Shown piece by piece: positions 32,544-42,106 of a stretch of 64,000 nt of DNA (positions within the stretch are counted from its first letter, which is position 1; each line of letters begins with the position of its first letter). The stretch comes from Microvirga arvi (lineage in GTDB: Bacteria; Pseudomonadota; Alphaproteobacteria; Rhizobiales; Beijerinckiaceae). The DNA is taken from NCBI RefSeq assembly GCF_016892765.1, contig NZ_JAFEMD010000028.1, forward strand, positions 1 to 64,000. The letters run 5' to 3'. A program made the translations under genes and the position numbers. The notes under the pieces were generated by a model. It had not been told where the DNA came from and made no database searches. It saw only the letters and a program-made list of their open reading frames with translations.

Positions 32544-35500
32544 CAGTTCACCTGTGAATGACCATCAGACGGCAAAAGGCGCGCATTGCCTGCGCGCCTC
32601 GTTTCCTTCGTCAGATATGATATTTGCCGGTCGTCAGATGACGTAGAAATGGCTGAACTTGAGCTCGAGCCAGCCTTGATCTTGGCGAACTCTATCGCCT
32701 GACTCTTGCCGGAACCATCGGCATCATAGGAGAGCGTACCTGTCTTCTTGTTGTAGATCAGGTAGTCGTTCCTGTCCTTGGCCTTATCGAGACTGAAGAA
32801 GTTCTTGTTCAACTGCTTCGGGTTCGTGGGCTTGCCTGAACCCAGCTTCTTGAAGATGGCGTTGTCGAGGTAGAACCTGTCGTCCTTGACGCTGAAGTCG
32901 GTGATGGTGTCCAGGTTAGCCTTGGATAAGGCTGTATCGAAGAGGAAGGCGTCCTTGCCGTTGTTCCCGGTCAGCACGTCCTTGCCCGCGCGGCCGGCAA
33001 TCTCGTTCGAGCCGTCATTGCCGACAATGATGTTGCCGAGCTTGTTGCCGGAAAGATCGATCGCCTTGCTGCCGCTGACCGCGACCAGCTTCTGGGCATC
33101 GCCGGTGAGCGTATAGCTTTCGGAAGTAGTCACTTCCTTCATGCTGCTCAGCTTCGTGTTGATCAAGCCGACGGCACCTTCCACCTCCGAATCCAGGGTG
33201 GCTTCGGGGCCGATCTTCAAGCCTTTGAGAAGCAGGCTCTTGTCGTCAACAACGAGGTTGAAGGGCGTGCGGACCGTAAGACCGATGGTCGTTGTCTGGC
33301 CTTTGGCGAGGCTGCCGTTCCAGGGCGCGTTCTTCAGCTCATACAAGGCGCTGGTGCTGCCGCTCTGGACCTTGGAGAGCTCGGCGCCCCAGACCGATGT
33401 GATCTCGTATGCGCTGTTGAGGAACAGGTTCCATCCGGCAAGGCTCGCATCGGCCTTGACCGTCACAGTGACCTCGAAGCCGCCCCACCAGTTCTTGCCG
33501 GGGGTGATCACGAGCGGACCGGCGGATACGCTGGTGCCGTCGACGGGATCGGCCGGGTCGAAGAGAGCGCGGTACTTCTCTTCGAGACGCAAATTGAACC
33601 TGAAGTCAAAGCCGGAACGGGAGATGTTCTTGCCATCATCCACCCCGTCCGTGTCGCCATAGATGATGTCGGCTCCGCCGGCGCCGTAGAGCTTGTCGGA
33701 GCCGACGCCGCCGATGATGGTGTCCGCACCGCCATTACCGAAGCCGAGATCGTTACCGTTCCCGCCGATCAGGATGTCCTCGACATTGCCGCCATAAAGC
33801 TCGTCGAAGCCGTCATTGCCGTTGAGTTTGTTAAAGCCCTCGTTGCCGTACAGGCGATCATTGCCCGCGCGCCCGATCAGAGCCTCGGCATCGTTGCTCC
33901 CGAACAGGTCGAGCGAGTTGCTCATACGGCTGGAGGCGCGGCTGCCGCTGACCGATACACCTGACCAGGTCTCCGGCAGCTCGGTTGATACCGGCTTGCT
34001 CTCGGTCAGAGCAATGATGTCCTTCATCGACATTGTCTTGCCGTTGGCGAAGACGAAAGCTTTCCGCTCGCTATCCTTCAGTCCGCCGAAATCGTTGATG
34101 ACGATGGCATCGTGGATCGTCGCGCCTTTGCCGAGGATCAGCGCGATCTTGTCGTGACTTGGGGTTTCGATGCGGTTCGTGACCCCGCGAACGTAGGTGG
34201 CACCGATGATTTCCATCGAGCTGAAGCCGAGTACGATCGTGTCTTCGTCGGGCCTGAAGTCCCAGATCAGATCGACACCATCGCCCTTTTCATAGAAGTA
34301 CGTGTCGGCGCCGTCATTGCCATAGAGGTTGTCGCCGATGGTGACCTTTTTGAGCGTGTCGCCATTCCATTCGAGACGGCCATCATCCGTGCCGCCCAGA
34401 ATGGTGTCGTTGCCGCCTTCACCCTGCATCTCGTCGTTGCCACGGCCGCCATGAATGATGTCGTCGCCGTCGCCGGCTTCGATCAGGTCGTCATAATCCC
34501 CGTCAGGTGTCACGACGGGCGGCTCTGTGGGGCCCGGATTGGCTGGCTCGGGTGGGGTGGATACGACCTTATGAACGCCCGCATCCAGGCTGAGGTTGGA
34601 TGTGCCTGAGGTCACGGTGAAGACGCCGGTCCGTCCTGACGAGCCAGCATCGCTGTCCAGGGCATCGCTGGCGCCCTGATCGTTAGGGGAGAATGTATAG
34701 CCTTCAGGGGCAGCGAACTCGACCGAATACGTTCCTGGCACGACCTTGTTGAAGCTGTATGCGCCGTCGGCCCCCGTCGTGGTGGTGGCTACGACGGACC
34801 CGCCGGCATTCAGGAGCTTGATCGCGATGCCGCTGAGGCCTGCCTCGCCGGCGTCCTGGAGACCGTTCGCATTGAGGTCTTCCCACACCAGATCTCCGAT
34901 GGCCGCCGGCTTGTAGAAGCCTCCATCGACGGAATTTTCGTTCATGCCGGGGGTGAGGGTGTACACGCCCGTGCGGCCCGTGGCGGGATCGGCATCGCTG
35001 TCGGCGGCATCGTTGCCGCCCTGATCACGCTGGGTCAGCACATAGCCCGCAGGGGCAGCGAACGCGACGCTGTACTGGCCGGCAACAAGATCGCTGAAGT
35101 TATAGGCGCCGGTGCTGTCGGTTACTCTCGTCGCAACGTTGGCACCGTTGACGTCGAGCAGGTTGACGGTCACGCCGCCAAGACCTGCCTCACCCGCGTC
35201 CTGTATTCCGTTGCCGTCTACATCCTCCCATACCCGGTCGCTCAAAGAGACCTTCGCCGGAGGCAAAGATACGGGAGCGCTGGGAGCCACCCCCCAGAGC
35301 TTGAGGCTGTCGCTCCGACGTCCCCCTTCCGCGCCGACGCTGGTCAGGCGCGCACCGAATCCCTGTTGTGCGAGGTGCTCCAGGGTCAGGTTGTCGGTGG
35401 CATGGTCGAGGACGAAGGTGACCGACTTGATGTCGTCAGTTCCAATCCCTGACGTGCCCACACCGATACCCACATCGTATGGGGTGAGTGGGCGACCGTT

Positions 35501-35863
35501 CATGTTGTCGCTGTTGCTGCCCTCAGGAACGTTATCAACGCCGTCGCCGTCGAGGGCGATCCCGTTGATGTAGGCTGCGCTGGAGCCTACTCCGGTCACC
35601 GTCAGCTTCTTCACCCAGGCATCGTTGGCTGTATTGTTGTCGATACCAGCAATGTGGAAGAAGACGCCGCGCAGATCGGCCGTGTCCTTGATTGTGTTGC
35701 CGTCGTTGTCGAAAACGGATGCGGTGACCCGCAGCGTGCCATCAGCCAATTGCTCGATGTGAAACTTAACCGCTGGGCTGCCGATCTCGTAGACGGAACC
35801 GCTCTTATTGATGATTCCATTCTGATCGATGATGAAATCGATCGAGCGCACGACATCAGACAT
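32504..35863 (-). CDS. RTX protein with SdrD-like B repeats and CBM2-like domain (3' frameshift)
   Basis: The frame gives 1119 residues. Residues 1-195 are an unassigned domain with Asp/Asn-rich strands. 205-317 and 321-432 are two SdrD B-like domains ([18 protein letters not shown] and [18 protein letters not shown]). RTX-type GGxGxDxxx repeats lie at about 458-492, 660-740 and 945-975. 785-870 resembles CBM2 ([29 protein letters not shown]). The end resembles a serralysin-type C-terminal domain. There is no signal peptide, so type I secretion is expected. After G1065 the frame shifts: the other frame gives [11 protein letters not shown] and stop at 32634, a normal RTX ending. The ATG at 35863 follows a GGGGG run. 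Confidence 0.85.
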   Translation of the reverse strand: MSDVVRSIDFIIDQNGIINKSGSVYEIGSPAVKFHIEQLADGTLRVTASVFDNDGNTIKDTADLRGVFFHIAGIDNNTANDAWVKKLTVTGVGSSAAYINGIALDGDGVDNVPEGSNSDNMNGRPLTPYDVGIGVGTSGIGTDDIKSVTFVLDHATDNLTLEHLAQQGFGARLTSVGAEGGRRSDSLKLWGVAPSAPVSLPPAKVSLSDRVWEDVDGNGIQDAGEAGLGGVTVNLLDVNGANVATRVTDSTGAYNFSDLVAGQYSVAFAAPAGYVLTQRDQGGNDAADSDADPATGRTGVYTLTPGMNENSVDGGFYKPAAIGDLVWEDLNANGLQDAGEAGLSGIAIKLLNAGGSVVATTTTGADGAYSFNKVVPGTYSVEFAAPEGYTFSPNDQGASDALDSDAGSSGRTGVFTVTSGTSNLSLDAGVHKVVSTPPEPANPGPTEPPVVTPDGDYDDLIEAGDGDDIIHGGRGNDEMQGEGGNDTILGGTDDGRLEWNGDTLKKVTIGDNLYGNDGADTYFYEKGDGVDLIWDFRPDEDTIVLGFSSMEIIGATYVRGVTNRIETPSHDKIALILGKGATIHDAIVINDFGGLKDSERKAFVFANGKTMSMKDIIALTESKPVSTELPETWSGVSVSGSRASSRMSNSLDLFGSNDAEALIGRAGNDRLYGNEGFNKLNGNDGFDELYGGNVEDILIGGNGNDLGFGNGGADTIIGGVGSDKLYGAGGADIIYGDTDGVDDGKNISRSGFDFRFNLRLEEKYRALFDPADPVDGTSVSAGPLVITPGKNWWGGFEVTVTVKADASLAGWNLFLNSAYEITSVWGAELSKVQSGSTSALYELKNAPWNGSLAKGQTTTIGLTVRTPFNLVVDDKSLLLKGLKIGPEATLDSEVEGAVGLINTKLSSMKEVTTSESYTLTGDAQKLVAVSGSKAIDLSGNKLGNIIVGNDGSNEIAGRAGKDVLTGNNGKDAFLFDTALSKANLDTITDFSVKDDRFYLDNAIFKKLGSGKPTNPKQLNKNFFSLDKAKDRNDYLIYNKKTGTLSYDADGSGKSQAIEFAKIKAGSSSSSAISTSSDDRQISYLTKETRRAGNARLLPSDGHSQVNCQTAKGRTARVPA
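32574..32604. terminator. Bidirectional rho-independent terminator
   Basis: A perfect 9-bp stem AGGCGCGCA/TGCGCGCCT (32577-32585 and 32591-32599) with a 5-nt loop. AAAA precedes it and CGTTT follows, so both strands show a T-run after the stem. It sits between the kinase stop (32543) and the stop that the RTX gene would have in the unshifted frame (32634). The frameshifted RTX frame reads through it. Confidence 0.75.
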
Positions 35864-36216
35864 ACATTTGCCCCCAGGCAAGGTGAGCTGACGCCTGAAG
35901 CAAATTCAAAGCTGCCCACTTTATATTACGGGCTTATCAACTCTCTTCATGCCGTAAAGTCAATGTAAACTTAAGGCAATCAAAGGTCTTGCGGGGGGAG
36001 TATTTCTAATGATTAACGTATTTGTTTTATAGTAACAATTCGCCTCGCGCATAAGTATCGAGGTCATGATATTGGACAACTACGGAGGTGATCGTTGTTT
36101 CGGTCTGAAAGACTCCAAAGCTACAATTAAGTTGAACGTTTCTTCCCTGAAGCATGGACTAAAGAAGAGGGCTAGGTCACTGCTGATCCAGTGCAATGAT
36201 CATGCCGGATTGAGCT
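35864..36216. other. AT-richer intergenic region upstream of RTX gene
   Basis: A 353-bp stretch visibly richer in A/T than its surroundings. An inverted repeat TTACGG (35926-35931) and CCGTAA (35952-35957) lies 60-100 bp before the RTX start, where an operator would be placed. A 73-codon frame on the plus strand (from 36066) has no family resemblance and overlaps the minus-strand gene; it is not called. The region probably carries the RTX promoter. Confidence 0.4.
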
Positions 36217-36558
36217 TTATCTCTGCGGATTTCTCCTCGAAGATCCTGCACTCAATCTCGCCCGGACTTCCCCAACAATCAGATTGAGTTCCCGCTGCAG
36301 GCGGTTCAGCCGGGACAGAAGCTCCCCATCGGCCATGTTCGTGCCGGGACTTCTCTCTTTCCCATTCGGAAGAGGCTGCGTCATGCTTCGCAACTCCTCC
36401 AGGGTCGTGGGTCCGATGTTCGGAACCGTAAGCCACTGCGCATCGGGGATGCTGGCAACTTCACGAATGGTAGGACACCGGCCTTGAAATTCTGCCAAGA
36501 TGGCTCCCCGGACGCGTCCGGAGCACTTTTCGATCGGAAATGGATCGTCCAAACCCAT
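36217..36558 (-). CDS. Small protein with alpha-CTD-like helix-hairpin-helix motif
   Basis: About 113 residues. The centre (CPTIREVASIPDAQWLTVPN followed by IGPTTLEELRSM) has the pattern of the RNA polymerase alpha C-terminal domain, with a paired-helix DNA-contact motif around IPNIG/VPNIG. A C-terminal helix (LLSRLNRLQRELNLIVGEVR) may oligomerise. The ATG at 36558 is preceded by GAGGG at suitable spacing; ATGs at 36597 and 36639 would lengthen it by 13 or 27 residues. It may bind DNA, but no function is established. Confidence 0.5.
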   Translation of the reverse strand: MGLDDPFPIEKCSGRVRGAILAEFQGRCPTIREVASIPDAQWLTVPNIGPTTLEELRSMTQPLPNGKERSPGTNMADGELLSRLNRLQRELNLIVGEVRARLSAGSSRRNPQR

Positions 36559-36964
36559 CTCGCGCCCTCGCATGCCAACTAGTGTGATACTGTCCATCAA
36601 GACTGGGACCCTCAGACTTGGCCGTGTCAACAACTCCATGCGTACCGGCTAAATGTGGAAATTAGCAGACGGCATTTCGGGGGTGACCGCATGCGTTGGG
36701 AGTAGCCTAATTGCTCCATGCTCCCATTTTGCTGCCTCCGGGAGGATATGGATATCCAAACGACTGAGCTTATTCAGTAAAAATCGATGGCCACAGCGCA
36801 TCGGCACTCGTTGCCTCTTATCATGTTTTCAACGGATCATTTCTTGCCTTTTGCTCGGAATTTTAAGCAGATAGTCATTATTAGCCGGCAACCTTATTGC
36901 GCTCGTGTCCATAGGTGGATAAGCAAGACGATCGTGCCGTGCTTTCCCGTTCTTTGAGGGCTGA
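36559..36964. other. Intergenic region, AT-richer, no firm gene
   Basis: About 400 bp between the small HhH gene and the Na/Pi symporter gene. It may include the first codons of the HhH gene if an upstream start is used. A 73-codon plus-strand frame (from 36653) is Ser/Cys-rich and unlike a family. No tRNA or strong hairpin was found. It should contain the promoter for the symporter gene. Confidence 0.4.
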
Positions 36965-38608
36965 ATGTCTGCGACCTCCGTCTTGATTCATCTGTTCGGT
37001 GAGATCGCCCTGCTTCTCTGGGGCATCACCATGGTCAACAGTGGGGTTCAACGCGCGTTCGGCAGCGATCTGCGCTGGATCCTGGGAATGGCGCTGAGAA
37101 CGCGGCTTCAGGCCTTTCTTGCAGGCCTCGGCGTTACGACCGTGCTTCAGAGCAGCACCGCCACAGCCCTCATGGTGGCATCCTTCACCGCGGGCGGTGC
37201 AGTCGACCTCGTGCCAGCACTCGCCGTTATGCTCGGCGCGAACGTGGGCACGACGCTGATCGTGCAGGTGCTTTCCTTCGATGTTTCTCTGATCTTTCCG
37301 GTGCTGATCTTCGGAGGTTTCGTCGCCTTCCGGCGCGGAAAGTCGAGCCGCACCAAGGATCTGGGACGGGTTGCGATTGGCCTTGGGTTGATGCTTCTGT
37401 CGCTCCACCTCCTGAGCGAGACGATCCATCTGATCGAGAAGTCGGTGGTCCTGAAGGAACTCCTCGCGTCCATCGCTTCGGACCCGCTGATCCTCCTGCT
37501 GCTGTCAGCGTTCTTTGCCTGGGTTGCACATTCCAGTGTGGCCGCAATCCTTCTGATTATGTCCTTGGCCGCGGCCGGCGTGATCGGCACGCCCGCGGCC
37601 CTGGTCATGGTGCTCGGCGCCAATCTCGGCAGCGCGCTCAATCCGTTCCTGGAGGCAGTGGGCGGCGATCCGGCGAAGATTCGCGTACCGGTCGGCAATT
37701 TGGCGACACGGGTGATCGGCTGCGCGTTGGCCCTTCCGTTCATTGCCCCGATCATGGCGGGCTTGACCCTGATCGATCCGAATCCCGCGCGTCTGGCGGC
37801 GAACTTCCACACGATCTTCAATGTGGCGGTGGCTGCCATCTTCATCCTGCCATTGCCGTGGGTCGCGAAGCTGCTCATCCGGTTCTTTCCGGAAAAGCTC
37901 CAGGCTTCCGATCCGGGCGTGCCGCAATATCTGGACAAGGATGCCCTGGACACCCCCTCCGTCGCTCTGTCCAACGCGGCCCGCGAGGTTCTGCGCATGG
38001 TCGATACGGTGGAATCGATGCTGCGCAGCTCTCAGGATCTCTTCCGGGAAGACGACATCAGCCGCGTCGCTCAGGTCAGCCGCACGGACGACGTGCTGGA
38101 TCGGCTCTTCAGTGCGATCCGTCGCTACCTGAGCTCCATCAATCATGAGGCCTTGAACGCGTCAGAGGCAAAGCGCCTGTCGGACATCCTGGCCTTCGCC
38201 ATCAACCTGGAGCACGTCGGCGATATCATCGACAAGAATCTCATGGAGCTGGCCGCCAAACGCATCAAGAACCATCTGCGCCTGCCGAAGGACAGCCTGG
38301 AGGACATCACGAGCATGCATGGAAAGCTGCTGGAGCACCTGCAGCTTGCGGCATCGGTCCTGATGTTCCAGGACCTCGGCTCGGCCCGAAGGCTGGTCTC
38401 GGAGAAGGAGCGGTTCCGCGATCTCGAACGGGCCGTCGCCCAGAAGCATCTCGATCAGCTCCGGTCCGGCCGGACAGTCGGCGACACCAGCACGCTCCAG
38501 CTCGACATCGTCCGCGATCTCAAGCGGATCGAGGCGCACATCGCATCCACTGGCCACTCTCTCCTTGAGCAGAGCGGGGAGCTCAAGCCGAGCCGGCTGA
38601 CATCCTGA
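36965..38608 (+). CDS. Na/Pi cotransporter family protein with PhoU-like domain
   Basis: A 547-residue protein. The N-terminal half (1-320) has about eight helices and two inverted Na/Pi repeats. The first repeat has the QSST motif at residues 62-65 (TTVLQSSTATALM); in the second the glutamine is replaced by histidine (AHSSVAAILLIM). The C-terminal half (about 330-547) is a soluble PhoU-like helical bundle (FAINLEHVGDIIDKNL). It imports phosphate with sodium at the inner membrane. It is monocistronic, with 9 bp to the convergent DUF1127 gene. Confidence 0.9.
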   Translation: MSATSVLIHLFGEIALLLWGITMVNSGVQRAFGSDLRWILGMALRTRLQAFLAGLGVTTVLQSSTATALMVASFTAGGAVDLVPALAVMLGANVGTTLIVQVLSFDVSLIFPVLIFGGFVAFRRGKSSRTKDLGRVAIGLGLMLLSLHLLSETIHLIEKSVVLKELLASIASDPLILLLLSAFFAWVAHSSVAAILLIMSLAAAGVIGTPAALVMVLGANLGSALNPFLEAVGGDPAKIRVPVGNLATRVIGCALALPFIAPIMAGLTLIDPNPARLAANFHTIFNVAVAAIFILPLPWVAKLLIRFFPEKLQASDPGVPQYLDKDALDTPSVALSNAAREVLRMVDTVESMLRSSQDLFREDDISRVAQVSRTDDVLDRLFSAIRRYLSSINHEALNASEAKRLSDILAFAINLEHVGDIIDKNLMELAAKRIKNHLRLPKDSLEDITSMHGKLLEHLQLAASVLMFQDLGSARRLVSEKERFRDLERAVAQKHLDQLRSGRTVGDTSTLQLDIVRDLKRIEAHIASTGHSLLEQSGELKPSRLTS

Positions 38609-38617
38609 TCGACAGCG

Positions 38618-38818
38618 TCATTTCTGGTCCTTCAAGCTGCGCCAGTCCATGTACCGGATCGGGTCGGGAAGGCCGATGTCGCGCCTTTCGTAATCGGATA
38701 GGTGGCTCAGATCCGAGATGATCGATTCCTCTCGGCGAAATGCTGGGCGGAGCCAGAATTTCAGGCGCAGCCAAGCGCCCTCGATACCGCGCAAGCGGCG
38801 AGTTTCTTCATATCTCAT
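38618..38818 (-). CDS. DUF1127 small protein
   Basis: A 66-residue basic protein ending in the DUF1127 signature (LSDYERRDIGLPDP). In alphaproteobacteria such peptides take part in RNA-related or phosphate/carbon stress control. The ATG at 38818 gives a typical family length. It faces the Na/Pi symporter gene and is divergent from the LysR gene, from which a palindrome separates it. Confidence 0.85.
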   Translation of the reverse strand: MRYEETRRLRGIEGAWLRLKFWLRPAFRREESIISDLSHLSDYERRDIGLPDPIRYMDWRSLKDQK

Positions 38819-38898
38819 GACAGCCTACCGATTTGTTTCGTCAGAGGGCGCCAGACGCCCTTGATCAAGCATCCATAAGGTGCGCCCGTTGCAGGAGC

Positions 38899-38943
38899 TT
38901 GACAAAGCGAAAGCCAATGGGCTGCCATAAGGCAGCCTTATGG
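38899..38943 (+). promoter_or_regulatory. Putative LysR-type operator with overlapping hairpins
   Basis: A TTGACA hexamer stands at 38899-38904. It is followed by a perfect 9-1-9 palindrome, CCATAAGGC-A-GCCTTATGG, at 38925-38943, whose end is 7 bases before the LysR ATG. A second perfect inverted repeat (GGCTGCC at 38920-38926, GGCAGCC at 38931-38937) overlaps the first and cannot form at the same time. The arrangement suggests autoregulation. Confidence 0.5.
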
Positions 38944-38950
38944 ATTGCCC

Positions 38951-39874
38951 ATGTCAAAGCTGCCGTCGAAACTTCCGCCCATGAGTGCCGTCAGAGTCTT
39001 CGAGGCTGCGGCGCGCCACCAGAGCTTCACGCGCGCTGCCGAGGAATTGGGCATGACGCAGGCTGCCGTGAGCTACCAGATCAAGATTCTGGAGGATCGC
39101 CTTGGTGCCCCCCTGTTCATGCGCCTCCCGCGCCAGGTCACGCTCACCGCGAAAGGGCGCCAGCTCGCCCCGGCCGTAACGGAGGCTTTCGAAGCGTTGC
39201 GCACTGCGTTCGCAGGCGTTGAGGAGACCGTTCAGTCCGTTCTGTCGATCTCGACCCTGACGACCTTTGCCGCCAACTGGCTGGTTCCACGACTGGGCCG
39301 CTTCCAGCACCTTCATCCGAACATTGCAGTTCAGATCCATGTCTCAGGGCAGGTGGTGGATTTCGGCCAGAGCGACTTCGACCTGGGCATCAGGAGCGGA
39401 AATGGCAGCTGGCCCGGCCTGGAGGCGCATCTTCTGTTTCCAAACCTGTTTACGCCGGTTTGCAGCCCCGAGCTCATCCGGGGCGTCACGCTTAAAGAGC
39501 CATCCGATATCCTGAAATTCCCGATCATCTCGCCCAGCGATCCGTGGTGGCAGGACTGGTTCGCTGCGGCAGGGGTGCAGGACTTCGATCCGTCGCAACG
39601 CCCCGACAACAATCTCGGGACACAGCAGTTCGAGGGAATGGCCGCCATGGCGGGGCAGGGCTTCGCCCTTATCAACCCCTATTTCTTCCCAGGTGACCTT
39701 TCGGCCGGTCGCCTCGTTCAGCCCTTCGACCTGCTCGCCACGTCCGAGCGGGGCTACTGGCTTGTTTATCCCAAGGCCAGGAGGCGCTCTGCGAAGATCG
39801 AGGCTTTCCGGGATTGGATGCTGAGCGAAGTGGCGGACGATACCGAAAAGACGTCAGCGTTGGCCCAAGTGTAA
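38951..39874 (+). CDS. LysR family transcriptional regulator, GcvA-like
   Basis: A 307-residue regulator. The winged HTH is at residues 10-70 (SFTRAAEELGMTQAAVSYQI, then FMRLPRQVTLTAKG). The effector domain (about 90-290) has the GcvA-type features LVPRLGRFQHLHPNI and DLGIRSGNGSWPGL. The ATG at 38951 has no clear ribosome binding site and follows a palindrome directly; a TTG at 38945 is the alternative. The regulated target is not evident; it is divergent from DUF1127. Confidence 0.9.
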   Translation: MSKLPSKLPPMSAVRVFEAAARHQSFTRAAEELGMTQAAVSYQIKILEDRLGAPLFMRLPRQVTLTAKGRQLAPAVTEAFEALRTAFAGVEETVQSVLSISTLTTFAANWLVPRLGRFQHLHPNIAVQIHVSGQVVDFGQSDFDLGIRSGNGSWPGLEAHLLFPNLFTPVCSPELIRGVTLKEPSDILKFPIISPSDPWWQDWFAAAGVQDFDPSQRPDNNLGTQQFEGMAAMAGQGFALINPYFFPGDLSAGRLVQPFDLLATSERGYWLVYPKARRRSAKIEAFRDWMLSEVADDTEKTSALAQV

Positions 39875-39910
39875 GCTCAGGCCTGACGCTGCTTGGAAAA
39901 ACTATGCGAA

Positions 39911-42106
39911 CTACTCGGCCGCCTGCGCTTCGGCCGGTTTCGGCTTCAGGTGAACCAGCATGTCGATGAGCGCGCGGTCGTGGAGAACAACCATGCGTTC
40001 CTTGTTTTGGAGCCAGTTCACCGCATCCTCGATCGTCTCGGCATCCACGAGCTTTGCCTCCGCGAGGGCACGCTCCGTCTCGATCAGGCCGCGTTTGCGG
40101 GGCAGGGCTGGCGGAAGCATCTCGATGTGGCGCTCTCTCAAAGTGGCGTCCTCGTAGATCGCCTTGAGGCTGTCCGCATCATCGAAGCCGAGGGTACCGT
40201 TGCGGGCCTGAAGCTCGTTGGCACGGGTAGCGATGGCCGGCGGCCGGTGCTCCTCGGGCGTCATGAGAAGACCGAGCCGCTTGAGGGCAAGCCCGGCTCC
40301 CAGCTGCCCGCTGAGCCAGGACAGAGGGATGGCCAAAAGCAGGCCGATGATCGTCGGCGACATCCACAGGAACAGGGATGTGGCGATCATGAAAGCGGAC
40401 AACCCCGCAAGGGCTCCGAGAACCGTATGAGCGCGGTGGCGGCGGACGATGTCCTTGAACGGAATGGAACCGTCATCCCGGCGCTGGGGCTGCCAGCCCG
40501 TGTCGCGTCCAAGCATGATCTGGAAGACCGAGCCGGACTGGATGAGCATCAGGATCGGGGCAAGGAGGGCCGAGAGGATGATCTCGATCGTCGAGGAAAT
40601 GATCAGGCGGATTCCGCCGCCCGAGGCGCGCCGGTCCTCGCCGCGGATGAGCATCAGCAGGAGCCCGAAGAGCTTCGGCGCGAGCAGGATGCCCATGGTC
40701 AGCGCGAACAGCGCCAAGGCTCGCTCGGGATCGAAGCGGGGCCAGATCGGATAGAGGCGGAAGTCGCGCGCGAAATATTCCGGCCGGATATAGGTCGTCT
40801 GCAAGACAAGGGCGATACCGACGATAAGCTGGAACAGCCAGAACGGCGAGGCCAGATAGGACATGATGCCGGTGGCGAAGTGCTGGCGCGTCGGCAGCTT
40901 CAGGCCCTTCGCCGTAATCACCCGCGTGTGCTGGAGGTTGCCCTGGCACCACCGCCGGTCGCGGGCCGAGAGGTCGATGAGGGAGGGCGGGCTTTCCTCA
41001 TAGGACCCCTGCAGGTCCGCCAGCATGTAGACCGACCATCCGGCGCGGCGGAGCAGGGCCGCCTCGACGAAGTCATGGCTGAGGATGTGGCCTCCGAAGG
41101 GCGGCTTGCCTTTCAGGTCCGGCAAACCGCCATGAGCAGCGAAGGCGCTGGTGCGGATGATCGCATTGTGGCCCCAGTAGTTTCCGTCGCGTCCCATCCA
41201 GACCGCAAGGCCCATGGCGATGACCGGCCCGGTGACCCGGGCGGCATATTGCTGGAGGCGCGCAAAGAGGGTGTTGCGGTTGATGATGAGCGGCAGGGAC
41301 TGGATGATGCCGGCATCCGGATCGGCTTCCATGGCGGCTGCCAGGCGCACGATGCAGTCGCCGCTCATGAGACTGTCGGCGTCGAGCACGAGCATGTGCT
41401 CGTAGTGCCCCCCCCAGCGTGAGACGAAATCGGCGATATTGCCCGCCTTGCGATGATGGTTTTTCTGCCGATGGCGGTAATAGAACCGCGCTCCGGGTCC
41501 CAGACGCTCCCTCAGGGCCAGGAACGCCCGTTCCTCCGCGACCCAGGCATCCGGATTGGTGGTGTCGGACAGGATGAAATAGTCGAAGTGATCTCCTGAT
41601 CCGGTTGCCTGAACCGATTCATGGATCGCTTCCAGGGCGGCGAAGGTGCGGTCCGTCTGCTCGTTGTAGACCGGCATGACGATGGCGGTCTTGTGCTGCA
41701 GCGGCGCGGTCAGCGGCCCACCATGTCCTGGGCGTCGGAACAGGGCGAAGAAGCCCAAAAGCGCAGAGGTGAACGCAACCGAGATCCAGGAGAAGTTGAT
41801 CGTGAACAGGCCGACGAGCACCCACTGGAGGGCAGTGGTGCGGCTCACCGACACCACCTGGTACATCTCATAGGTGCCATAGGCTGTCAGCAGCAACCCG
41901 CCGCCGAAGACGAACAGGCGTGCGAGCCATGTTCCCAGCTTGGGATGCTGGAGGACCGGCTTGCGCTCTTCGGAGGCCGACCAGCGCCGAAGCGACTGGG
42001 TCGGCATGTCGAGATGCTTTTCGGGAGGCATAGCGGATGTAATCCGCTCGAGGGCGGCTACATTCTCTTTCGAGTCGTGACTTAGGGTGTCCAACGATAA
42101 AGCCAT
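39911..42106 (-). CDS. opgH: Glucans biosynthesis glucosyltransferase OpgH
   Basis: A 731-residue inner-membrane GT2 enzyme that polymerises UDP-glucose into the backbone of osmoregulated periplasmic glucans. Two N-terminal helices (about residues 65-125) precede the catalytic domain with MPVYNEQTDRTFA, the metal-binding DADSLMSGD and the acceptor motif RRWCQGNLQH; several C-terminal helices follow. It overlaps the end of opgG by 25 bp. The order opgG then opgH and the tight overlap show a single transcript. Confidence 0.94.
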   Translation of the reverse strand: MALSLDTLSHDSKENVAALERITSAMPPEKHLDMPTQSLRRWSASEERKPVLQHPKLGTWLARLFVFGGGLLLTAYGTYEMYQVVSVSRTTALQWVLVGLFTINFSWISVAFTSALLGFFALFRRPGHGGPLTAPLQHKTAIVMPVYNEQTDRTFAALEAIHESVQATGSGDHFDYFILSDTTNPDAWVAEERAFLALRERLGPGARFYYRHRQKNHHRKAGNIADFVSRWGGHYEHMLVLDADSLMSGDCIVRLAAAMEADPDAGIIQSLPLIINRNTLFARLQQYAARVTGPVIAMGLAVWMGRDGNYWGHNAIIRTSAFAAHGGLPDLKGKPPFGGHILSHDFVEAALLRRAGWSVYMLADLQGSYEESPPSLIDLSARDRRWCQGNLQHTRVITAKGLKLPTRQHFATGIMSYLASPFWLFQLIVGIALVLQTTYIRPEYFARDFRLYPIWPRFDPERALALFALTMGILLAPKLFGLLLMLIRGEDRRASGGGIRLIISSTIEIILSALLAPILMLIQSGSVFQIMLGRDTGWQPQRRDDGSIPFKDIVRRHRAHTVLGALAGLSAFMIATSLFLWMSPTIIGLLLAIPLSWLSGQLGAGLALKRLGLLMTPEEHRPPAIATRANELQARNGTLGFDDADSLKAIYEDATLRERHIEMLPPALPRKRGLIETERALAEAKLVDAETIEDAVNWLQNKERMVVLHDRALIDMLVHLKPKPAEAQAAE

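Noticed and set aside
32660..32680. Programmed -1 ribosomal frameshifting at the RTX 3' end
   Set aside because: The site lacks an X-XXY-YYZ slippery heptamer and no strong downstream structure overlaps it; a plain indel explains the data better.
36066..36287. A 73-codon plus-strand ORF near the RTX gene
   Set aside because: It overlaps the HhH gene on the other strand and has no recognisable motif. An upstream GGAGG lies after, not before, its start.
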